This document shows, one piece after another, positions 34,047 to 43,501 of a stretch of DNA of 64,000 bases (the first letter of the stretch is position 1; every line of letters starts with the position of its first letter). Origin of the DNA: Streptomyces triculaminicus. GTDB taxonomy: Bacteria; Actinomycetota; Actinomycetes; Streptomycetales; Streptomycetaceae. The stretch is taken from assembly GCF_017349075.1 (NCBI RefSeq), contig NZ_JAFMOF010000005.1, positions 124,001-188,000 of the forward strand. Reading direction: 5' to 3'. A model generated the notes under the pieces. It worked only from the letters and a program-made list of their open reading frames with translations. It was not told where the DNA came from and searched no databases. The translations under genes and the position numbers were made by a program.

Positions 34047-35122
34047 TCAGGGCCGGGTGACGGAGGAGATCGGCATCATGTCGGCGGGGTCGTAGCGCAC
34101 CCGCGCGCCGGGATAGGGGGCGTGCACCACCTGCCCGTTGCCCACGTACATGCCCACGTGGCTGGCGTCGTCGCGGTAGATCACCAGGTCGCCGGGGCGC
34201 GCCTCGGCGAGCGAGACCCGGCGTCCGGCGTGCCGCTGGGCCTGCGAGGTGCGCGGCAGGCCCACCCCGGCCCGCCGTACGCCCACTGCATCAGCCCCGA
34301 GCAGTCGAAGGCGCCCGGCCCCGTCGCGCCCCACGCGTAGGGCGAGCCGACCGCCTGGCGCACGGCCATGGCCGCGGCGTAGCCCCGGCCGGAGACGACG
34401 GCGGGCTGCTCCGGCAGGGCGGATGCCCGGTACGGGCCGCCGGAGCGCTCGCCCGAGCGCGAGGAGCGGGCGTACTCGGCCCGGTCGGACGGGGGCAGGG
34501 TGTTCAGCAGCCTGCGCGCGGCGGCGAGCTTCCCCTCGACCTCGCGCTTGTGCCGCTCGACGGCCTTGCGGCTGTCCTCCAGCTCGGCGAGGGTGCGGGC
34601 GGCCTCCTGCCGTTCCTGGCGCAGGGTGCGCTGCGCGACCATCAGGGCCCGCAGCTGTTCGGCCTGCCGGCCGGTGATGCGGTCGAGGGTGGCGGCCTTG
34701 TCGAGGTAGCCGTCGGGGTCGGAGGACAGCAGCAGTTCCAGGGCGGGGTCGACGGCGCCGTTGCGGTACTGGGCGGTGGCGATCATGCCGAGGTCGCCGC
34801 GCATCCGGTTGACCTTCTCCTGGCCGCAGGCGACCCGGCCGGCGGCCCGCTCCACCCGCTCGCGCAGGGAGTGGGCGCGTTCACCGGCGGCGTTGAACTT
34901 CTCGGTGGCCCGCTCGGCCTGCTCGTAGAGCCGGTCGAGCTGTGCCTTCACCGTCCCGGAGGCCTTGCCCTCGTCGGTGGTGTCGCCGGGCCGGGCGGTG
35001 GCCGGGGCCGCCGAGAGGGCGGCCGCGGCGGTGGCCACGGCGGCCGAGAGGACCGAGACCCGGACGCTCTGGGTGAGACCGGACTGCACGAGACGGCGAT
35101 GGGACGCCACGGGAGGCCGCAC
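34047..35122 (-). pseudogene. Exported NlpC/P60 peptidoglycan hydrolase (frameshifted in this sequence)
   Basis: Signal peptide (1-44), then a long coiled-coil region (about 55-215) and an NlpC/P60 domain. The catalytic Cys is in GAFDCSGLMQWAYG. Right after it the frame breaks; adding one base at about 34274/34275 gives QWAYGRAGVGLPRTS and continues to the catalytic His in DASHVGMYVG and the end at 34047. The joined protein is 358 residues, a normal RipA/CwlO-type secreted D,L-endopeptidase. Exact motif recovery suggests a sequencing error. If real, the catalytic His would be lost. The GTG at 35122 has a ggaagg SD. Confidence 0.85.
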
Positions 35123-35188
35123 TTCCTTCCACGATGTGCGGACCCTGCCGCCCGGTGGGGCGGACGACGGACGGGCGCCGCGCGCCAG

Positions 35189-35218
35189 ACAGTAGCGGCG
35201 CGGTCACCTTCCGTTCAA
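35189..35218 (-). promoter_or_regulatory. Promoter of the NlpC/P60 gene
   Basis: TTGAAC (-35, 35218-35213) and TACTGT (-10, 35194-35189) are separated by 18 bp on the minus strand, about 70 bp before the GTG. Confidence 0.55.
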
Positions 35219-35348
35219 AGACCCGCCCAAGGGTAAAAGGGACACCCGGCCCAAGGCGCAGGTCACCGGCGGGGCGCGCGACCGGCCGCCGGAGCCGGGA
35301 TTCGCCCGGACGGGTGGTGTGGCGGGTCTCCGGGGCGGGGACCGGGGA

Positions 35349-36722
35349 TCAGGTGCGGGCGAGGCGCTTGAGCAGCAGGGCCGAGGCCACCGGGCGCGCA
35401 CCCACCTTGGCGACGCCGTCCGCCACCTCGCGGTCGGTGGAGACCACCACGACCGGGCGGCCGGGCGGCTCGGCCCGTACCAGCTGGCGGATCAGCTCGT
35501 CGGCCGTCACGCCGGGCTTGCTGAAGAGCACCCGCACCCCGCGCGGCGGCGCCAGGAGCACCGGCGCCGCGAGCTCGGCGCCGTCGAAGACGCAAGTCAC
35601 CTCGGCGCCGGTCTGCGCGGCCAGCATCGCCAGCCCGCCCAGCAGCCGCAGCCGCTGCTTGTCCAGCGGCATCGTCGGGTAGCCGGTCTTGGTGACGTTG
35701 TAGCCGTCGACGACCAGGTGGGCCTGAGGCAGCGCCAGCAGCTGGTCCAGCAGCGCCGGGTCGGTCTCGGACAGGGCGCGGGTGGCGATGTCCTTGGGCG
35801 TCATCGTGCCGGGCTGGACCGCGTCCACGGTGTCCGCCGGGTGGATCGAGGCGGGCGGCAGCGCCAGCTCGCGCCGCAGGCCCTGGGCGGCGTCCAGCAC
35901 CGTGTCCAGCAGCAGCCGCAGCCGCATGTCCTCCACGCTGCGTCCCTCGCGCACGGCCCGGCGGCTGGCCTCCAGGGCGGCCTCGGCCTCCGCGAGCCGG
36001 GCCTTGACGCGCCGCAGTTCGCCCGAGGCCGCGGCCTTCTCGGCGGCGGTCTCCGCGCGCGCGGCCTCCAGCTCCGCCTGCGCCCTGCGCAGCGCGGCCT
36101 CGCCGCGGCGTATGTCGCTGACCGCGCTGCGCAGCTTGCGCTGCAGCGATTCGGTCTCCTTGCGGGCGGCCTCCAGCTCGGCGCGGACGCGCTCGGTCTC
36201 GGCGCGCGCCTCGTCCCGGACCTCGGCCAGCCGGCCGCGCAGCCGCCGCAGTTCGCGCTGGGCCTCCTCGCCGGCCCGTTCGGCGGTGGCCCGCTGGGCC
36301 TCCTCGCCGGCCGCCGTGACCAGCTTGACCCAGCCGGCCGGACGCAGCACGAAGGCCATGGCCGCCACGTCCTCGGGGTCCGCGGCCGCGGGCGGAGCGC
36401 CGGCGTCGAGCGCCCGGACCAGCTCCGAGTCGCCCTCGCGCAGCCGTGCGGAGATCCGCTGCCGGAAGGCGGTGTCGGTCTCGACCGCGGCCGCCATGGC
36501 GTTCCCGGCGAACTTGGCACGGCGCGTGGGGGTGAAGCGGGCGTACTGCCGCAGCTGGGCGGGAAGTTCGGTGACGGTCAGGCCGCCGAACGCCTCGGCG
36601 ACCAGGTTGACGACCCGCCGCCGGATCCCCTCGGGCAGCGGCCGGTCGAGCACCTCGCTGACGCCGTCGTCGGCCCCGCCGGCGTCACCGGCCGCCTCCA
36701 CGCCGTCTGTGTGCTCCGCCAC
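35349..36722 (-). CDS. NYN-domain (PIN-like) putative RNA nuclease
   Basis: A 457-residue protein. Residues about 135-265 form a long Ala/Glu/Arg coiled coil. The C-terminal domain (about 290-457) is YacP-like NYN, with LVVDGYNVTK, TCVFDGAE and VVVSTDREVADG carrying the acidic residues of the metal site. YacP/Rae1-type proteins cut mRNA on the ribosome, so an RNA-processing role is plausible but unproved. The GTG at 36722 is divergent from the rhomboid gene. Confidence 0.88.
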   Translation of the reverse strand: MAEHTDGVEAAGDAGGADDGVSEVLDRPLPEGIRRRVVNLVAEAFGGLTVTELPAQLRQYARFTPTRRAKFAGNAMAAAVETDTAFRQRISARLREGDSELVRALDAGAPPAAADPEDVAAMAFVLRPAGWVKLVTAAGEEAQRATAERAGEEAQRELRRLRGRLAEVRDEARAETERVRAELEAARKETESLQRKLRSAVSDIRRGEAALRRAQAELEAARAETAAEKAAASGELRRVKARLAEAEAALEASRRAVREGRSVEDMRLRLLLDTVLDAAQGLRRELALPPASIHPADTVDAVQPGTMTPKDIATRALSETDPALLDQLLALPQAHLVVDGYNVTKTGYPTMPLDKQRLRLLGGLAMLAAQTGAEVTCVFDGAELAAPVLLAPPRGVRVLFSKPGVTADELIRQLVRAEPPGRPVVVVSTDREVADGVAKVGARPVASALLLKRLART

Positions 36723-36866
36723 CGCTTCATCGCTCCCGTTCTTCTGATACGCAACGCCCGGTCCACCCTACGGCCTGCCGGTCGCCGGACGCGGTGCCCA
36801 GGGGCCCGGGGGACGGACCGGCGAGGCACTTGGTGCCGGTTGCGCCCGGTACGCCATGATCTGGCC

Positions 36867-37601
36867 ATGATCAGAAAGGCTGGACTTTCACGGCGGACCG
36901 GCACCCCCTGGGTGACCTGGACGATCCTGGGCATCTGCGGCACGGTCTTCCTCATCGGCCCGGCGTCCGGCCTGAACCCCTCCTACGGCACCGGGACCGG
37001 GCTGCTGTCCGCCCAGAGCGAGTACTTCGAGCGCTGGGGGGTGGTCCCCCAGGAGCTGTGGCACAGCCCCCCGCTCGCTCTGACCGCTCCCCTGACGGCC
37101 CTGTTCGTGCACGGCAACTGGGTGCATCTGCTGGGCAACATGCTCTTCCTCTTCGTCTTCGGCGCCATGACCGAGGCCCGCATGGGACGTACCGACTTCG
37201 CGCTGTGCTATCTCGTGACCGGCTATCTGGCCCTGTTCGGCTACGCGGCCGTGCACGCCGACTCCAGTCGCACCCTCGTGGGGGCGTCGGGCGCCATCTC
37301 CGGGGTGCTGGGCGCCTTCCTCCATCTCTTCCCCAGAGCCCGGGTCACCAGCCTCTTCCCGTTCCTCTTCTTCCTGCCGCTGCGCTTTCCGGCCTGGGCC
37401 GTACTGTTGTTCTGGTTCGTTCTGCAGTGGCTGGCGACGGGCACCGACGCGGGGCGGCCCGGGGTCGCCTATCTGGCCCATGTCCTGGGCTTCTGCCTCG
37501 GCTTCGGCTACGCCTGGGTCAGCCGGACGCGTGCGGCTACTGTGTCTTCCCGGGGGACACCCCCCGGACCCCCGGCCGGAACAGGAGACAAACCGACGTG
37601 A
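36867..37601 (+). CDS. Rhomboid family intramembrane serine protease
   Basis: A 244-residue membrane protease with about six helices. The family motif HGNWVHLLGNMLFLFVFG starts at about residue 88. The nucleophile is in GASGAISG and the catalytic His in YLAHVLGFCLG. An upstream ATG at 36855 meets a stop after four codons, so 36867 is the start. Its TGA overlaps the next start (GTGA). Confidence 0.93.
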   Translation: MIRKAGLSRRTGTPWVTWTILGICGTVFLIGPASGLNPSYGTGTGLLSAQSEYFERWGVVPQELWHSPPLALTAPLTALFVHGNWVHLLGNMLFLFVFGAMTEARMGRTDFALCYLVTGYLALFGYAAVHADSSRTLVGASGAISGVLGAFLHLFPRARVTSLFPFLFFLPLRFPAWAVLLFWFVLQWLATGTDAGRPGVAYLAHVLGFCLGFGYAWVSRTRAATVSSRGTPPGPPAGTGDKPT

Positions 37602-37879
37602 TCACTTCGATCGTGCTCATCAAGACCGACGTGGACCGCATCCCCGAGATCGCCGAGAAGATCGCCGCACTGGAGGGCGTCAGCGAGGTCTACTCCGTCA
37701 CGGGCGCGCACGACCTGATCGCGATGGTGCGGGTGGCCCGGCACGACGACCTCGCGGACGTCATCCCGGGCCGGATCAGCAAGGTGCCGGGCGTGGCCTC
37801 CACGGAGACGCACATCGCCTTCCGCACCTACTCCCAGCACGACCTCGAGGCCGCCTTCGCCATCGGCCTCGACAGCTGA
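37598..37879 (+). CDS. Stand-alone Lrp/AsnC ligand-binding (RAM) domain protein
   Basis: A 93-residue protein equal to the C-terminal effector domain of Lrp/AsnC regulators, without the HTH. The segments IVLIKTDVDRIPEIAEKIAALEGVSEVYSVTGAHDLIAMV are readable in pieces (VSEVYSVTGAHDL). Such RAM domains bind amino acids and form oligomers; alone it may act as a small-molecule sensor. The GTG at 37598 overlaps the rhomboid stop by 4 bp with an aggag SD. Confidence 0.9.
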   Translation: MITSIVLIKTDVDRIPEIAEKIAALEGVSEVYSVTGAHDLIAMVRVARHDDLADVIPGRISKVPGVASTETHIAFRTYSQHDLEAAFAIGLDS

Positions 37880-37886
37880 CGCGACG

Positions 37887-39263
37887 TCAGGCGGCGGCCG
37901 CCGCCGGGGCGTCGGGGACGCAGCGGCCGCTCTCGGTGCGGTAGAGCCAGCGCGCGCCGCGCTCCACCAGCTCCCCCACCGCCCGGACGAACCGCTCGAC
38001 GTGCTCGTCGGGCGTGCCGGCCCCGAAGCTGACCCGGACGGCGCTCAGCGGCCGGCCCTCGTCGGTGGGCCCGCACTCGCCGGGCTCGTCCCGCTCCCCG
38101 CCGAGCAGCGTCCGGACCAGCGGGTGGGCGCAGAAGAGGCCGTCGCGGACCCCGATGCCGTACTCGGCCGAGAGCGCGGCCGCGAAGTGCGAGCTGTTCC
38201 AGCCGTCCACGACGAAGGAGATCACGCCCACGCGCGGGGCGTCGTCGCCGAACAGCGAGAGCACCCGCACCCCGGGCACCTCCGCCAGCCCCGCGCGCAC
38301 CCGGTCCACCAGCCGCCGCTCGCGCTCCACCAGCCCCTCGAAGCCGGCCTCCTCGAGCGCCCGGCAGGCCGCGGCGATGGCGTAGGCCCCGATGACGTTG
38401 GGCGAACCGGCCTCGTGGCGGGCGACGCTCTCGTGCCACTCCACCTCGACCGAGCCGTCCTCGCCGCGCGCCACCGTGCGGCTCGCGCCGCCGCCCGCGA
38501 GGTAGGGAGCGGCGTCCCGCAGCCAGTCCGCGCGCCCGGCCAGCACGCCGGCGCCGAACGGCGCGTACAGCTTGTGCCCGGAGAAGGCGACCCAGTCGAC
38601 GTCCAGCTCCGCCACGTCCACCGGGTGATGGGGCGCCAGCTGGGCGGCGTCCAGCACGATACGGGCCCCGTGGGCGTGCGCGGCGGCCGCCAGCTCCCGT
38701 ACGGGCCACAGCTCGCCGGTCACATTGGACGCGCCGGTCACACAGACCAGGGCAGGGCCGTACGGCTCCCGGTCGGCCAGGGCCCGCTCCAGCGTCCCGA
38801 CCGCCTCGCCGGCGGAGCGCGGCGCGTCCAGGTAGGTCACGCTCACGTCCTCGCGGCGCTCCCACGGCAGCAGCGCCGCGTGGTGCTCGGTCTCGAAGAC
38901 GAACACGCGGCAGCCGGCGGGCGCCGCGGCCGCGAGCAGGTTGAGCGAGTCGGTGGTGGAGCGGGTGAAGAGCACCTGGTCGCCCTCGCGGCAGCCGAGG
39001 AAGCCGGCGACGGCGGCCCGGCTGTTCTCGAACAGGTCGGTGGACAGCTGCGACAAATACCCGGCGCCCCGGTGGACGCTTCCGTAGTAGGGCGCGTAGG
39101 CGGCCACGTCGTCCCACACCCGCTGCAGCGCGGGCGCGCTGGCGGCGTAGTCGAGGGCGGCGTACGACGCCTCGCCGCCGGTGACGAGCGGGACGCGGAC
39201 GTCCCGGCCCAGCACGGGCAGCGGTTCGGTGGCGGACAGGACGGCGGCAGGGCATGCGGACAT
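37887..39263 (-). CDS. Class V PLP-dependent aminotransferase (SAM-riboswitch controlled)
   Basis: A 458-residue fold-type I PLP enzyme. The PLP Lys is in VAFSGHKLYAP; the phosphate-binding EHHAALLPW and IVLDAAQLAPH (Asp for pyridine N) are present. It resembles cysteine desulfurase-like and isopenicillin-N-epimerase-like proteins. A SAM-IV-type riboswitch lies upstream, so its product probably works in Cys/Met metabolism. It lacks the conserved Cys loop of IscS near the C-terminus, so desulfurase activity is uncertain. Ends with a Pro/Ala tail. Confidence 0.87.
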   Translation of the reverse strand: MSACPAAVLSATEPLPVLGRDVRVPLVTGGEASYAALDYAASAPALQRVWDDVAAYAPYYGSVHRGAGYLSQLSTDLFENSRAAVAGFLGCREGDQVLFTRSTTDSLNLLAAAAPAGCRVFVFETEHHAALLPWERREDVSVTYLDAPRSAGEAVGTLERALADREPYGPALVCVTGASNVTGELWPVRELAAAAHAHGARIVLDAAQLAPHHPVDVAELDVDWVAFSGHKLYAPFGAGVLAGRADWLRDAAPYLAGGGASRTVARGEDGSVEVEWHESVARHEAGSPNVIGAYAIAAACRALEEAGFEGLVERERRLVDRVRAGLAEVPGVRVLSLFGDDAPRVGVISFVVDGWNSSHFAAALSAEYGIGVRDGLFCAHPLVRTLLGGERDEPGECGPTDEGRPLSAVRVSFGAGTPDEHVERFVRAVGELVERGARWLYRTESGRCVPDAPAAAAA

Positions 39264-39394
39264 GGCGAGTTCTCCCGGCGGGGACGATGAAGGAAACGCG
39301 CGGCCCGCTCGAAAGGGCAGGGGCGCACGGGACGTACCGGAGAAGGGGCCGCTGCGGCCCTATCGCATTCGCTGCATCACGGAAGGATCTCCCT

Positions 39395-39540
39395 CGACGA
39401 CCAGGATCCCTGGCGAGGGATCCGCGCTTGCCGCAGACCTCACTGCCTGCGGCCCGGTCATCACCCGGGGCACCCCGCCACGGAAGGAGGGTTGCCGGAC
39501 AGCAGGCCGGGGCCGAAGCGCTGTCACTCGTGACCTGCGC
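39395..39540 (-). promoter_or_regulatory. SAM-IV-type riboswitch
   Basis: Read on the minus strand, the outer P1 stem pairs GGTCA (39535-39531) with TGACC (39460-39456). P2 pairs GACAGC with GCTGTC. The SAM-family core GTCCGGCAACCCTCC follows, then GGGGTGCCCCGGGTGATGACC-like junction (given in parts: GGGGTGCC, CCGGGTGATGACC). The C-rich P2 loop can pair with the CCGGG segment as a pseudoknot. A further stem (GCCGCAG/CTGCGGC) lies 3'. This layout is that of SAM-IV of Actinomycetales, about 135-270 bp before the aminotransferase ATG. Confidence 0.85.
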
Positions 39541-39571
39541 AGCATCATGCCACACGATCTTGCAAGCGCAA

Positions 39572-39600
39572 GGGCGCGGTCCGCATCGCGGACCGCGCCC
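39572..39600 (-). terminator. Terminator of trpD
   Basis: A 13-bp perfect stem (39572-39584 with 39588-39600) with a 3-base loop lies 10 bp after the trpD stop. It isolates trpD from the downstream riboswitch gene. Confidence 0.85.
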
Positions 39601-39610
39601 CGTCATGGCC

Positions 39611-40675
39611 TCAGGCGTTGCTGGCCGAAACCCATCGCTCGAGCACCCGACGTGCCGCGCCGGAGTCGACCGACTCGGCCGCGCGCTCCATTCCCTCCCG
39701 GATCCGCTCCACGAGCGGCGCGTCGGTGGGCGTCAGCGCGGCCAGCGCGGCAGCCGAGTTGAGCAGCACCGCGTCCCGCACCGGGCCCGTCTCCCCGGCG
39801 AGCAGCCGCCGGGCGACGTCGGCGTTGTACGAGGCGTCGGCGCCCCGCAGGGCCTCCACGGGCACCAGCTCGATGCCCACGTCCCGGGGGTCGAAGGACT
39901 CCTCGCGCACCTGGCCGTCGCGCACCACCCACACCTTCGACGTGGCCGTCGTCGTCAGCTCGTCCAGCCCGTCGTCGCCGCGGAAGACCAGCGCCGAGGA
40001 GCCCCGCTCGGCGAGCACTCCGGCCAGGATCGGCGCCATCCGCGCGTCCGCGACGCCGGTGGCCTGGGCGCGCACCCGCGCCGGGTTGGTCAGCGGGCCC
40101 AGCACGTTGAACGTCGTGCGGATGCCCAGCTCGCGCCGCGCGGGCGCCACATGACGCAGCGCCGGGTGGAACTTCACGGCGAAGCAGAAGGTGATCCCCG
40201 CCTCCTCGGCCACCTCCACCACCCGCTTCGGGGTGAGGTCGAGGTTGACGCCCAGCTTCTCCAGCACGTCCGAGGCGCCGCTGGCGGAGGAGGCGGCGCG
40301 GTTGCCGTGCTTGACGACCTTGGCGCCGGTGCCGGCGACCACGATCGAGGACATGGTGGAGATGTTGACGGTCCGGGCGTTGTCACCGCCGGTGCCCACG
40401 ATGTCCACGCTCGGGCCGGGCACCTCGATGAGGTTGGCGTGCGCGTACATCGTCCGTACCAGGCCGGAGATCTCGGCGACCGTCTCGCCCTTGGCGCGCA
40501 GGGCCACCGCGAACCCGGCGATCTGCGCGTCGGTGGCCTCGCCCCGCATGATGCGGTCCATGGCCCAGGCGGTCTCGTCGGCGCTCAGGTCCACCCGGTT
40601 GAGCAGGGCCTCCAGTACGCCCGGCCAGGAAGGGGCCACCGAGCGCTCGCCGCCTGCCGGGGTCGCAACGTTCAT
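39611..40675 (-). CDS. trpD: Anthranilate phosphoribosyltransferase
   Basis: A 354-residue enzyme transferring phosphoribose from PRPP to anthranilate, the second step of tryptophan synthesis. The PRPP loop DIVGTGGDNARTVNIST, VVKHGNRAASSASGASD and the metal-site FRGDDGLDELT segment are all present. The ATG at 40675 has an aggag SD at 8-bp spacing; an earlier GTG is too close to that SD. It is not linked to the other trp genes and has its own terminator. Confidence 0.97.
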   Translation of the reverse strand: MNVATPAGGERSVAPSWPGVLEALLNRVDLSADETAWAMDRIMRGEATDAQIAGFAVALRAKGETVAEISGLVRTMYAHANLIEVPGPSVDIVGTGGDNARTVNISTMSSIVVAGTGAKVVKHGNRAASSASGASDVLEKLGVNLDLTPKRVVEVAEEAGITFCFAVKFHPALRHVAPARRELGIRTTFNVLGPLTNPARVRAQATGVADARMAPILAGVLAERGSSALVFRGDDGLDELTTTATSKVWVVRDGQVREESFDPRDVGIELVPVEALRGADASYNADVARRLLAGETGPVRDAVLLNSAAALAALTPTDAPLVERIREGMERAAESVDSGAARRVLERWVSASNA

Positions 40676-40763
40676 GGTCCACACTCCTGGTGGTCGGTCG
40701 TGACGGGACCGCCGTAGGGGTCCGCTGATTCCGGTCCAGCCTATCCAGGTCCGGGGACGGCGA

Positions 40764-40795
40764 AGAGCCCCGTCCGGGCTTCCGGACGGGGCTCT
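40764..40795 (-). terminator. Terminator of the ctaE-qcrCAB operon
   Basis: A 14-bp perfect stem (40764-40777 with 40782-40795) with a 4-base loop lies 32 bp after qcrB. Confidence 0.88.
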
Positions 40796-40826
40796 CGCTG
40801 TGGCGATCAGTGATCAGCGGGTGGGA

Positions 40827-42449
40827 TCAGTGGTGGCCGTGGCCGCTGGTGATCTCGTGGTACTCCTCCGCGGTGGCCTTGGGGATGTGGGTCCCCTCGC
40901 CGTAGAAGCCCTTGGAGAGCTTCACGCGGAGCTTCCGGGTGGCGCCGACCTTGCGGGCCACGCCGTTCTCGTCGACCTCGGGCTCGAGCTCGAGCGGCTT
41001 GGGCTGCTCGTGCGCGGTGAGGGTGTGCAGCTGCTCCTGCGAGAGCGGCTCGTGCACCTCGACGAACTCGCCGTGCGGCAGGCGCTTGATGATGCCCGAC
41101 TCGCGGCCGTGCAGCACCTTGTCCTTGTCGCGGCGCTGGAGGCCCAGGCAGATCCGGCGCGTGGCGATGAAGGCGAGCACCGGGCCGACGAAGAAGCCGA
41201 TCCGGACGAACCAGGTGATGGCGTTGATCGACAGGTGGAAGTGGGTGGCCCACAGGTCGTTGCCACCACCGATCATCATCACCATGTAGGCGGTCAGCCA
41301 GGCGACGCCGAACGCGGTGCGCGTCGGGGCGTTGCGCGGGCGGTCCAGCAGGTGGTGCTCCCGCTTGTCGCCGGTGACCCAGGACTCGATGAACGGGTAG
41401 ACCGCGATGGCCGCGAGGACCAGCGGGAAGATCATCATCGGGATGAACACGCCCAGGACGAACGTGTGGCCCGCGACGTTGATCTCCCAGCCCGGCATCA
41501 CTCGGATGAGGCCTTCGGCGAAGCCCATGTACCAGTCGGGCTGCGCACCGGTGGACACCTGGTCCGGACGGTACGGGCCGATGGCCCAGATCGGGTTGAT
41601 CGTCGCGATGGCCGCGATGGCCGCGATCAGACCGAAGACCAGGAAGAAGAAGCCTCCGGCCTTGGCCATGTAGACCGGCAGCAGCGGCATGCCGACCACG
41701 TTCTTGTTCGTCCGGCCGGGGCCGGGGAACTGCGTGTGCTTGTGGTAGAAGACCAGGATCAGGTGCGCCACCAGCAGGCCGAGCATGATGCCCGGCAGCA
41801 GCAGGACGTGGATCGAGAAGAACCGCGGCACGAAGTCCGAGCCGGGGAACTCGCCGCCGAAGAGGAACATCGAGATGTACGTGCCCACGATGGGGAACGA
41901 CAGGATCGCGCCCTCCATGAAGCGGACACCGGTGCCCGAGAGCAGGTCGTCCGGCAGCGAGTAACCGGTGAAGCCGGTGAACATGCCGAGGACGAACAGC
42001 AGGAAGCCGAACAGCCAGTTGATCTCACGCGGCTTGCGGAACGCGCCCGTGAAGAAGACGCGCATCATGTGCACGAACATGCCGGCGAGGAAGATCAGCG
42101 CCGCCCAGTGGTGGATCTGCCGGATGAGCAGACCGCCACGGACGTCGAAGCTGATGTCCACGGTCGACTTGAACGCCTCGGACATGTGCATGCCCTGCAT
42201 GGGCACATACGAGCCGTGGTAGACGACCTCGTTCATGCTGGGGTGGAAGAACAGCGTCAGATACACACCCGTGAGGATGATGATCACGAAGCTGTAGAGG
42301 CAGACCTCGCCCAGCATGAAGGACCAGTGGTCCGGGAAGATCTTCCGCATGTTGGCCTTGGCCAGGCTGTAGATGCCCAGCCGGCCGTCGGCCCAGTCGG
42401 CGACCCGCTCGCCCGCGGGTGCCTTGCGGCGGTTGTCTGTAGTACTCAT
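40827..42449 (-). CDS. qcrB: Cytochrome bc1 complex cytochrome b subunit
   Basis: A 540-residue membrane subunit that oxidises menaquinol. Haem ligands are in IRQIHHWAALIF with HMMR, and in SIHVLLLP with AHLILVFYHKH. The Qo-site motif is PDWY (PEWY in mitochondria), as usual in actinobacteria. A hydrophilic C-terminal extension of about 120 residues ends in a His-rich GHGHH. Its ATG overlaps the qcrA stop by 4 bp. Part of the bc1-aa3 supercomplex. Confidence 0.97.
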   Translation of the reverse strand: MSTTDNRRKAPAGERVADWADGRLGIYSLAKANMRKIFPDHWSFMLGEVCLYSFVIIILTGVYLTLFFHPSMNEVVYHGSYVPMQGMHMSEAFKSTVDISFDVRGGLLIRQIHHWAALIFLAGMFVHMMRVFFTGAFRKPREINWLFGFLLFVLGMFTGFTGYSLPDDLLSGTGVRFMEGAILSFPIVGTYISMFLFGGEFPGSDFVPRFFSIHVLLLPGIMLGLLVAHLILVFYHKHTQFPGPGRTNKNVVGMPLLPVYMAKAGGFFFLVFGLIAAIAAIATINPIWAIGPYRPDQVSTGAQPDWYMGFAEGLIRVMPGWEINVAGHTFVLGVFIPMMIFPLVLAAIAVYPFIESWVTGDKREHHLLDRPRNAPTRTAFGVAWLTAYMVMMIGGGNDLWATHFHLSINAITWFVRIGFFVGPVLAFIATRRICLGLQRRDKDKVLHGRESGIIKRLPHGEFVEVHEPLSQEQLHTLTAHEQPKPLELEPEVDENGVARKVGATRKLRVKLSKGFYGEGTHIPKATAEEYHEITSGHGHH

Positions 42450-43501
42450 CCGCGCTCCCAGAAGGCAGGACCGACGGGCTCGGCGAAGTCGCCCATGGCC
42501 TCGAGGTAGCCCTTGTCATTGACCTTGATCCGCAGCTGCGGAAGGGCGTGACCGGCCGGGCCGAAGATCACTCGACCGCCGTCGGAGAGGTCGAAGGTCG
42601 ACTGGTGGCACGGGCACAGCACGTGGTGGGTCTGCTGCTCGTAGAGGCTGATCGGGCAGCCGACGTGCGTGCAGATCTTGGAGAACGCGACGATGCCGTC
42701 CGCCGACCAGTCGAGCTCGCGCTTGTCCTTGATGTTCTCCGGCTGCAGCCGGATGATCATCAGGGCCGCCTTGGCGATCTCCTGCTGGAAGTCGTGGTCC
42801 TCCTCCTTCATGCCCTCGGGCATGGCGAAGGTGAGGGAGCCGACCGCGATGTCCTCGGGACGCAGGGGCTGCATCGTGTTCTGGTTGATGAGCATCTTGC
42901 CCTCGGACCAGGCGGTCTTGCGGAGCTTGGTGCCCGGCAGCGGACCGAGGTCACGGAGCAGCACCACGCCGGAGAGCGGCACCATGGCCAGCGCGCCGAA
43001 CATGGTGTTGCGCAGCAGCTTGCGGCGGCCGAACGTCGACTCCTCCGCGCCCTGCGCGAAGTCGGCCATGACCTTGGCCTTGACCTCGGGGTCGGCCTCG
43101 ATCGGGTGACGGTCGTCCGCGTGCTCGACGTCGGACATCAGGGTGCGGGCCCAGTGGACCGCGCCCGCGCCGATGCAGAACAGCGCCACGCCGAGGGTGA
43201 GCCCCAGCGAGAAGTTCAGGGCGCTGATGTGACCGATCGGGAAGACGTAGATGCTCTTGTCGACCGGCAGGGTCACATAGGCGGCGATGAAACCGACCGT
43301 GGCCAGCATGGACAGCAGGAACAGGAACGCGACCACGCGCTCGGAGCGCTGGGCGGCCCGTTCGTCGATGTCCTGGATGCGGGGCTCGTGCGGCGGGATC
43401 CCCGGGTCGGCGAACGGGTCGCCGGAGGTCGCTGCTACGCCCTGGTGCGCGTCGCCCTGCTTGCTCGGCAGGGTCTCTTCTGGAATGTCTTGGCTACTCA
43501 T
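42446..43501 (-). CDS. qcrA: Cytochrome bc1 complex Rieske iron-sulfur subunit
   Basis: A 351-residue Rieske protein with three N-terminal membrane helices typical of actinobacterial QcrA (the usual bacterial form has one). The [2Fe-2S] ligands are in CTHVGCP and CPCHQS, joined by the disulfide Cys. A twin-Arg-like GRRKLLRN precedes the third helix. The ATG at 43501 overlaps the qcrC stop by 4 bp. Confidence 0.96.
   Translation of the reverse strand: MSSQDIPEETLPSKQGDAHQGVAATSGDPFADPGIPPHEPRIQDIDERAAQRSERVVAFLFLLSMLATVGFIAAYVTLPVDKSIYVFPIGHISALNFSLGLTLGVALFCIGAGAVHWARTLMSDVEHADDRHPIEADPEVKAKVMADFAQGAEESTFGRRKLLRNTMFGALAMVPLSGVVLLRDLGPLPGTKLRKTAWSEGKMLINQNTMQPLRPEDIAVGSLTFAMPEGMKEEDHDFQQEIAKAALMIIRLQPENIKDKRELDWSADGIVAFSKICTHVGCPISLYEQQTHHVLCPCHQSTFDLSDGGRVIFGPAGHALPQLRIKVNDKGYLEAMGDFAEPVGPAFWERG

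Noticed and set aside
35123..35348. c-di-AMP (ydaO-type) riboswitch before the NlpC/P60 gene
   Set aside because: Such switches precede some Streptomyces wall hydrolases, but I could not find the conserved core here; only a promoter is visible.
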